This document shows, piece by piece, positions 56,865 to 64,000 of a DNA stretch of 64,000 nucleotides (positions are counted from its first letter, which is position 1; every line of letters begins with the position of its first letter). The stretch spans positions 1,054,001 to 1,118,000 of the forward strand of contig QYRS01000010.1 of the NCBI GenBank assembly GCA_006503535.1, in the 5' to 3' direction. A program made the position numbers and the translations under genes. The notes beneath the pieces were generated by a model, which was not told the DNA's origin, did no database searches, and saw only the letters and a list, made by a program, of their open reading frames with translations. Origin of the DNA: Arthrinium phaeospermum. Lineage: Eukaryota; Ascomycota; Sordariomycetes; Amphisphaeriales; Apiosporaceae.

Positions 56865-58380
56865 CTTCTTTGTTCTGCTTTAGTCGGAATCCTCAGAATC
56901 TCTCCAAGTCTGGTTTGGGCATACGATCATGGGGATTACCGCACCTAGTGGTCTTGCCGCGCAGAGGCCCGACTTTATATGATCGATCACTCAGCGAAGG
57001 ATGACTAAGAACCACCCTTCATGACGCCTCTTGCAGTAGTGAAGATAGGATCAGTGTTGGTCTGTTACCGTTGTCCACTTTGCTTATTGAGCTGGAAGAG
57101 ATGCTGTCTGACGGGTCTCAGGTTGCATCATTCAACGCCCCTTACAGTCATAGCCAGTCCAGTCCCGCAGAACAATGTGAATAGGAATGAGGGTGAGAAT
57201 ACGACAACAGCTGGTCTCGTGAATCGACCATCGGTTTCTCTAGTATCTAGAGCTGTTTCGTATAACTCGAGCAATGGGCTGAGCTGGGGAAAAGAGCCAG
57301 CCTGGCGCCCCAGCGATCCAACACATAAAACACAATCAAACACCGAAGGTATGGCTGAGCTTTGGTTTCTCTCGGCTTCAGCCCACTATTTTAGCAAGCT
57401 GAAACGAACAAAATAGAAACCCAATTACATGACTAGTCGCCGTCGCCTCGCTGCTGAGAGCAACCCGGCCTGAGTGTCGAAGCTTTGTAATATTCAGGTC
57501 ACCAGGGCGGATTAGAGACGTATCTACCGTCGTTTGGCATTTGAAATCAAAGGTGGCTTTACCAGTAGCAATATGTAGACTTTTACACCCCAGATATTCA
57601 TGAAGAAATGCCTGACGAGTCTCGCCGTTTTCGGAATGATCAATGCTGATGAGCGAGCAAGTTTGGTCCGGCACCTATGAGTGGATATGCGCTTGTTGAT
57701 CCGGTTGAGATATGCGCAACCGACGTGTACTTTATCCGCAGTCTATCGAAATTGAGCAGATACTGACCTGTTTTGCTAGGTAATACGGGCAGAGAAGGAT
57801 ACAGTGGTATTTCGCATGTCGAGGCTGCGATACTCACTGAGGTCGCTTTCAAGGGAAACTCTCCTGGCTCTACTGAACGATAAGGTCCAGTTCGACAACG
57901 AACAAGCACGCGAGTAAACGCAAGTAAGTATCTGTTGTTATGAGGATACAATAAAGTAAAGTCCATCCAGAGACAGGGACCAGAAATTAAGATGTGGTGG
58001 CTCGTCGTCCATCTATCCGGGTTTCGTGAAAACCTAGTTTGCTGTAAGCCCACACAGCACCTAGATGAGGGTGTTTATTTTTTCCAGCTCGAAAAGTGAG
58101 CGAATAAACAAAATATGCCCCCAAGGATCACATGGCTGATCGTGCTTGTTTTGTGTGTGCAACAGACCCTCAGCCATTCTTGTTGTAACCCACCTCTTTG
58201 TTGGCACTTCAACAACAGTATTGGCGACAACACCACCTCCCCCGTCACAAAACCCGGCAGGAGGTGTTTATCTGGCGTCAAGTTTGACGGGTGCTGCACT
58301 CATTTGAGTCTCTTTAGACCAACGCTACCAAAAAAAACGCAAAAGGTTCGCACCACACGAAGGGTGCAACAGAGAGTCCC
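56865..58380. other. 1.5-kb divergent spacer
   Basis: No supported gene. GTTTATT at about 58072 and AATAAAC at about 58104 form a short inverted pair around TTTTTCCAGCTCGAAAAG. The motif is like the GTTTATTCC seen near gcn2. The stretch 58200-58380 is probably the 5' leader of the next gene. Confidence 0.4.
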
Positions 58381-60035
58381 ATGCCGAAAGCACCAAAACC
58401 GAGACGGACGGAACGTCCGGGGGCCAGTCCGGCTGCTTCGGAGCAGCAGAGCATCGTGCCTCGTCGTCTGATGCCCTCGTATCCTTTCGCGACTCCTCCC
58501 GCGGGTGGTGGCATAATGCAACACCCAGCGGCGGCGCCTCCTGGGTCTATACCGCCGCCCCCACCTCCGCATCTGCCTCCGCCTCCGTCTCCGCCGCATT
58601 CGTCGACGGGCGATGTTTGGGTCCAGCCTCGTCCCCACGCAAGATCCGAAATGTGGGCCTTTGCCAGCGGGATAATGACCGCGGATGATAGAGGTAACCC
58701 TCGGCGCACACCAGTTCATGTGGCCAATACCTTCCACCAATACATCTACCAACCAGCAAACAAGATGCCACAGGCCGATGGTAAGCAGTCCCTCCCTCCC
58801 TTGACCTTTTTGTGCCACTCACTCCCCTATGCCGTTGACTCTCTGTCCGAAGTCCGGCCCCCGAGTTGTTCTTGGCCTCAAGAGGTGATGGTGAAACCAA
58901 GTCGCTTCATAGCTGACTCAACGTGTGCAGCTGAGAGAATGATAGCCGAGCGTGCGTGCAGTGTAATCGAATCGGTCATGGTATTGTCGGGTACCTGGCC
59001 CTTCCATCAGAGCGTGCAATATGGTCGGCTGAATCAGCTGGTGGGTTTGCTCCTGCAATACAACTCCATCAACCGCGAGACCCTCGGGCGAGCTATCTCG
59101 AATGCATGGTGTAAGTTTGCAACACTCATCCCATTGGCCCCCTTTCCAATTTCACATCAGCAACAAAGCTGCTGTTTCCGAGTCCCACTCTGCACTCTCC
59201 TCCTCCCGGAACGGACGAGGAGAGCTATTTGCAGTCTAGGCGTATTCCCGTCTGCATGTCGGTTCCCTCTGCTAACGTCTGCGGGTATCTCTCTATATTA
59301 GTCAATTTCGAGTTTGGGAATAGGCCGGACTATACCCGGCAGTTGACGGGATTCGTCATGCAAATCCACTTGGCTCACTGGCAGCTCCTGGGCATCCCCT
59401 TTCATTGTTTGCCGCTCAACCCCGACACCTTGCCAACGTGGGTTGATCTGTTGGTGCCTCACGATTATTACCCGCCGGCCCAAGCTGTACTCGAGACAAG
59501 AGCGAAGAGAGCCGGCTTGAGGTTTTACTTTGGGGCCGCGTCAAACATTGGCGCTGCTCCCCCATCTCAGAACCCTTCTCAGAACCCTTCTCAGAGCCTT
59601 GTTCAGAACTCTTCTCAGAGCCTTGTTCAGAACCCTTCTCAGAGCCTTGTTCAGAACCCTTCTCAGAGCCTTGTTCAGAACCCTTCTCAGAGCCTTGTTC
59701 AGAACCCTTCTCAGAGCCTTGTTCAGAACCCTTCTCAGAGCCTTGTTCAGAACCCTTCCCAACACCCTTCTCGGAATCCTTCTCGGAATTCTTCTCGAAA
59801 CGCTTCCCAGGAATTTCTTGAGCACCCTCCTCAAAACTTCCCCCAGAGCGCGGCGCCCACCAATCTTGCGAACCTGCCCATGATGCAGCGGCCTATGCCG
59901 GAGCAGGCCCCCCAGCAACCTCACTCACAGCAACCCGAAACGAATCCTTCTCAGACACCACAGACGAATACGGGGACAAAGAGACGTAAGCAGCGTCCGA
60001 ATCAGAAGCAGAACACGAACATGACGCCCCTCTGA
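58381..60035 (+). CDS. Unrecognised protein with proline-rich N-terminus and octapeptide repeats, three exons
   Basis: 437 residues. Exons are 58381-58780, 58931-59110 and 59302-60035. Introns are 150 and 191 nt, long for this window, with GTAAGC/GCAG and GTAAGT/TTAG ends. The N-terminal 80 residues are basic and then proline-rich (PPPPPPHLPPPP). The middle (about 90-300) is a compact domain, RTPVHVANTFHQYIYQPANKM, ERMIAERACSVIESVMVLSGTWPFHQSV, QLVGLLLQYNSINRETLGRAISNAWFNFEFG, then HLAHWQLLGIPFHCLPLNP. It has helical character and I recognise no family. The C-terminal third contains seven units of QN(P/S)SQSLV and related QNPS/RNPS repeats, then a Gln/Pro/Asn-rich tail ending KRRKQRPNQKQNTNMTPL. 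No signal peptide. Likely disordered ends and possibly nuclear. Function unknown. Confidence 0.7.
59569..59764 (+). repeat. 24-bp coding minisatellite
   Basis: Seven tandem units, CAGAACCCTTCTCAGAGCCT plus TGTT, run from about 59586, with single-base variants (for example AACTCT in unit 2). Partial units lie on both sides. The unit is a multiple of three, so length changes keep the frame. It is also open in a second plus frame and in a minus-strand frame. Confidence 0.9.
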
Positions 60036-60890
60036 GTTCTTGGAGGTTTTGTTTGCCTTCTTGGATTCTGCGAGAGGTTTGCACAAGCAGCTGCAAGAGG
60101 CTTCAGGATTCCCGGTGGAACAAACCAGGGGTATAAACTAGTGAACTCCTAAGTATTTTGATCACTGATACGAGGCCATGACTAATTGATTGCGCGAAGG
60201 TCGATTGGCGATGACATGATGTCTATACCGCCCCTGAATCGCCCACCGCCCGCACGGCATCTGATGGTGAAACCTAATAGCTAAAAAAAAATCCCAGCTT
60301 ACTCATGTCCAGACTTCCTGAATAAGAGCTCTGCCATTCTGAGTATAGGTATTTGGGTCACGGCCATGCGAGATGCCAGATGCGAATCTGGCCATCCAAT
60401 AGCCGTGGCAGGTTTATGCGCCGCCTTGAATCGAAAATAAGACAAAGGATTTGCTCCTTCATCGCAACAAACGAGCGCCCTATTTTGGTCATCACTGCAG
60501 AATCCTGCTGGGCTAGAATCACGCACGCTAAGCCAACCGTCGTTCGGCATACATACTTCTAGTCTCTTCATGCGAATATGCCGGCTTTCCCCAGACGCAC
60601 CTGCTATATATCTCCGTTTCCTTTCGGATGGAGGAACCTCCTGGTATGGAGGCTCTGCCTGATGTCGCGTTGGGAATGGTGAATGATGCAATTCGCTATT
60701 TGGTTCGCATAACCGCTGTATTTCCGGTGCCGCGTCTCCCACTTTTCAGCAATGTTGGTATTTAGATATGGGTCGGAAATCCTCAACGGAACCCCATTCA
60801 AGAATATGGGTATCGATAATTTGCATTTCTGTATGGTCGTGTTTCCAAGAACTTCGTCAGTCGCACCTTGCTATTCCTTTATTTATGGCT
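60036..60890. other. Convergent spacer between the repeat protein and GH125
   Basis: About 850 bp, no supported gene. There is an A9 run at about 60283. Open frames of 60-147 codons at 60299-60801 have no coding pattern. Confidence 0.4.
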
Positions 60891-62505
60891 TCAGACGGCA
60901 GCCATATATCTGAACGGTTGGTAACTCTCCTGCAGGAGGTGGGGTTTCCGAGCTTCAAGATCCAATATCATCTGCCCAAAGAGGCCATTCGCCCAAGTAA
61001 ACCTGAATCACCCATGGTTAGCATGTTTTCTTCGGGGATGCGGGGCCTGATGTTGCCTACCATTGCCTCGTCCACCTCCTGGCGTCCCCAGCGTTGATGC
61101 TCTCGTGTATCAGCCCCAACCCGTCGGTACTCGACAAGATCATCTTCATGTTCGTCCTGATCTCGATGTCGTCGTCCGTCGTCATGATCCTCATGATGAC
61201 GGCCATGGGCCATGTGGCTCCCGGCTGCACATGCGGACTGCCGATGCCGCTGATGACGGGCCCCTGGCACCAAAACGGGTTCGACCGGCTCAGTATAAGG
61301 CTCCGCGTGTTTTGGTATATCTCGTCCTTCTTGTCGAGGAACCCCAGGAACGGCGCCGAGAGGAGCGAGGGGACGTTGGCGTCGTCCATCAGGTTCTGCC
61401 CGCCGTACCCGTCGACCTCGTACGCGAAGACCTTCTTTCCGTTGGGGGCCTTGACGGTGCCCCACGTCTTGATGGCCTCGCGGATCTCCGCGGCCATGTC
61501 GCGCATCTCCTGGGCCAGGCCCTGGGGCGCGTTTGGCAGCTGCTCCATGATGTCCGCGTTGGACTCGAGGTACACGGCCATCATCATGTTGGCCGGGATG
61601 CTGAAGTCGTACGTGGCGGAGTCGTCGCTCGGCCGAAAGGGCGAGCGCAGCAGGCCCGTGTAATTGACCGGGTTGCCGATTCCGTGATTGCCCAGGGTCC
61701 CCGCTCCGGTGTTGGTCTGGCTTTGGAAGGTATACTCGGGCTTGACCCACACGCCGTCTGGGCCATAAGTGGGCTGTTTCAACGCATTGGAGGCCGACAT
61801 TATAGATTGGATCGCATATATCCACTGGAACTTCCCAAAGAAGTCCACATCGCCCGTCGCCTTGTAGTAGTCGTGGCCGAGCTGCAGGAACGCCGCGAAG
61901 TCGTCCAGCTCGAAGTTGCAGGTAAACACAATCTTCTTGTCGTACGGCGGAGTCACGGTGTACGGGTGCGTGTTGATCTGCACCTGCATGCCGCTCTCGG
62001 GCGGAGGATGGAAGGCGTTGCAGTACGGCGAAATGACGAGGTAGCGCGCCTGCATGTTGAGGACGCCGCGGAAGACGGAGGCGATGTCGTCGGTGGTATT
62101 GTGCATGGCCGACTTGTAGGGCGCGATCTGATCCGCGCTGTCTCTGATCCACATGGCGTCGATGTCGCCCGTGATCACGAAGCACAGCTCCTCTGCCGTG
62201 TTGTTGGCCGCCTTGCCGCGCCACCGGATGACCGTGTCTAACGTGTTCGGGAAGGTGTTCTCGAATAGCCGGGACAGATCCGGGTCGTAGATCTTGTCCT
62301 TCAGGCGCACGATGATTTCTTCGACGCCGGAGGAGTTGAAGGTCCGGCAGGCGGGATCGGGTCGCTGGTAGGAGAGGCCATAGGCGCCGGTCGATAGGGG
62401 CTCGTGATGCTGCTGGGAGTGAGAGCTGTAGTTAGGGCACTCGCCCAAAGAGAGGCCGAGCAGCAGCGCGGCTGCCGCTGCTCGAAGGGCACCGCGCATC
62501 GACAT
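60891..62505 (-). CDS. Secreted GH125 exo-alpha-1,6-mannosidase, two exons
   Basis: Glycoside hydrolase family 125 (metal-independent, inverting), which trims alpha-1,6-mannose from N-glycans or mannan. 518 residues with signal peptide [21 protein letters not shown]. Exon 1 is 62505-61061 and exon 2 is 61002-60891. The 58-nt intron (GTAGGC donor, TGCTAACC branch, TTCAG acceptor) lies at the conserved [11 protein letters not shown] segment: exon 1 ends RRWTRQW and exon 2 continues with [16 protein letters not shown]. Family marks are [21 protein letters not shown] near residue 110, [17 protein letters not shown] near 200 (candidate acid Asp), [12 protein letters not shown], and [11 protein letters not shown] (candidate base Glu). 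Both catalytic positions are inferred from known GH125 structures. An in-frame stop just after RQW would truncate the protein if the intron were not removed. The gene is head-on to the repeat-protein gene. Confidence 0.93.
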
Positions 62506-63661
62506 GGCGACACTGGAGCTGGGAAAAGAGCGACAAAAGGCACGACGCGAAGTTCTAGTTCCTTCGGTGAATGCGCATCAACTTTTTCTTTTTCACATTG
62601 TCAATCGCGCGAAAACCAAAGAAAAGGAGCCACGGGCTGAAGTAGCGTACGGAGCAACCGTACCGTCAATTGTACTAATTCCGGAAGAATAAAATGGGAC
62701 ATGAAACAAACATATGACCGTGACAAACCATCAACCAACATTCTTGGTACTATCCATCCCTCCTGCCTCCTTTTTTCCGGGCGATATCGAGCTCGTATAA
62801 ACGATTAGCAAATAATTACACATGTACCACCGAAACTGCTCCCTGCGGACCGTTCGAGGGCACAGGCCAGATTGCTTGTTGCTTGACCGTGAGGCCGGGA
62901 TCGTATGCGCCGGAGTGGCATGGACTTGGCATCCGCCCAATGTGGAAATTGCGGATGAGACGATCTTGGACGCCAGTGAGGTTTATATGGGGCAGCTGAC
63001 AACTGTCACAGCCTACTCTCAGACTCTGTACTTTCCTAGTCAGCCTTACCAAGTATGGCGCGCCTCTACGGAGTAAGTTGGGTAGAGTTGCTGCCATTCT
63101 CGCGAGGCACGCGGGCAACGATGGTGGATAGTAAACGAGCCAAATTGAGGTTCAGCAGTGGCGCTACAGTTACCTACTGCCCTTGCTTCGCCCTTACCTA
63201 ACCCCCTGAAGAAGGGCAGCTGCTCAGCCATTTATGAAGGGATACCACCCAACCAGCCTGTAACCTAGTATATTCGACACTGCATTCAATTAGACTTAAC
63301 CTTTTCCTTCACCACCGGTATGATCTACAAAAAAGAATCTATTCAGGCCTCCTTGATAATCATTTCTGAGATGCGACACATCCTTACTTACATGTTAAAA
63401 ACCCGCTGGGTTCCATCATGGCAGGATTTACCATCAAGCATATCTGCAGTAGATGTGACTTATAACAAACGAGAAGAAAGAGCACACAAATCGACGTGTA
63501 TGGTACCAGGCGCCCATAAGTTCAACCTTGAAAACCAGTGAATGCCCCCGGAACAGTTGCATTTTCTGAAATTCACTTGGAATTGATGTATCGGGCGTGT
63601 TGTCGGCTTGTGTCATACGATCAACATATGAATATCGACTTGCCAAACAAGCCGATGTGCT

Positions 63662-63681
63662 GGAAACTTCTAGAAGCTTCC
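63662..63681. promoter_or_regulatory. Four-unit heat-shock element
   Basis: GGAAACTTCTAGAAGCTTCC contains GAA, TTC, GAA, TTC at exact 5-base spacing (63663, 63668, 63673, 63678). This is the consensus bound by trimeric heat-shock factor. It is near-palindromic and lies about 240 bases before a TATA box. Confidence 0.6.
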
Positions 63682-63920
63682 AAGACCCCGGAGTGCACAA
63701 AGGAGGGCGACTTGTCGGGGATGCGTATTTGGTCAAATAATTGATTCCAGCCTTATTGGACGGATTCGTCTTACATGAAAGGCTTTCGATGCTCCCTGGA
63801 GCGAAAACTCTGTGCACTAACAATGATATCACCTACACACATGTAGGTTAGGACCTGCGAACGGCGTGACAAGAGGGCGATAAGATAGGTAGACAGATTG
63901 ATGAACTGGAATGGCGGGGA

Positions 63921-63926
63921 TATAAG
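63921..63926 (+). promoter_or_regulatory. TATA box near the right edge
   Basis: GGGGATATAAGTC contains TATAAG, 47 bases before an ATG at 63973 (MFVCMLHPA...), so a plus-strand transcript probably starts near the window end. Confidence 0.4.
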
Positions 63927-64000
63927 TCATAAGCCATCACCCCGCAATCAGCGTCATTCCGCACTTGAATTCATGTTTGTCTGTATGCTGCATCCAGCCA

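Larger units (their letters stand above)
62506..64000. other. Right-end spacer with promoter elements
   Basis: 1.5 kb, no supported gene body. The left part is the GH125 promoter. The right part carries a heat-shock element and TATA box listed separately. An ATG at 63973 opens a frame that runs off the window. Confidence 0.45.

Noticed and set aside
59541..59924. Minus-strand frame with RRVLNKAL repeats
   Set aside because: It is the antisense reading of the 24-bp minisatellite, open only because the repeat lacks stops in that frame.
61048..61070. Early stop in GH125 after RRWTRQW
   Set aside because: A consensus intron with a TGCTAACC branch joins to the conserved [10 protein letters not shown] segment, so the gene is intact.
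1..64000. CRISPR arrays, bacterial operons or ribosome-binding sites
   Set aside because: None seen; the window is eukaryotic with spliceosomal introns.

Overview
The window is nuclear DNA of a filamentous ascomycete (Pezizomycotina, most likely a Sordariomycete). The evidence is the many short introns (about 50-80 nt) with GTAAGT-type donors and CTAAC/CTGAC-type branch sites, the TACCTACC/TAGGTAGG-rich spacers, and the gene content: a PRO1/NosA-type Zn2Cys6 regulator, a 1603-aa GCN2 kinase, fungal-type MFS carriers and GH125. No species is claimed. Gene models were built by hand from exon reading frames and splice sites. Where no intron could be justified, this is stated.

Layout. 0-8.8 kb: the 3' end of an unknown gene, a small NTF2-like protein, the six-exon eIF2alpha kinase gene gcn2, whose first intron has swollen into tandem repeats, and a small Cys/His-rich protein. 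9.9-14.8 kb: replication and translation housekeeping, with the DNA polymerase delta catalytic subunit and four-exon ribosomal protein eL38, both on the minus strand. 15.3-22.6 kb: three metabolic enzymes, namely a Gfo/Idh/MocA-type dehydrogenase, a DHDPS/KDG-aldolase-type lyase and a DAO-family FAD oxidoreductase, which may form a small catabolic set. 24.0-24.9 kb: glutathione peroxidase, apparently with alternative mitochondrial and cytosolic starts.

24.9-37.0 kb is a 12-kb stretch with no convincing gene. It holds a fold-back MITE and clustered palindromes, and it lies upstream of a PRO1/NosA-like Zn2Cys6 developmental regulator (37.0-39.8 kb). The reading frame of that regulator carries one unexplained shift. 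43-44.6 kb: NOP16 (60S biogenesis) and a tRNA-Ala(CGC). 47.1-55.3 kb: a 14-TM MFS carrier with a vacuolar-type dileucine signal, a MARVEL-type four-TM protein and a six-exon sugar transporter. 55.4-62.5 kb: a secreted beta-propeller-like protein, an unrecognised protein with a 24-bp coding minisatellite, and a secreted GH125 alpha-1,6-mannosidase. The right edge has a perfect four-unit heat-shock element and a TATA box, and probably belongs to a gene starting at or just beyond the window end.

Most genes are ordinary core or metabolic genes. The unusual material is the repeat biology around gcn2, the Cys-to-Asp change in the polymerase delta CysA module, the gene desert with its MITE and the regulator frame break, the dual-start peroxidase, and the minisatellite protein.
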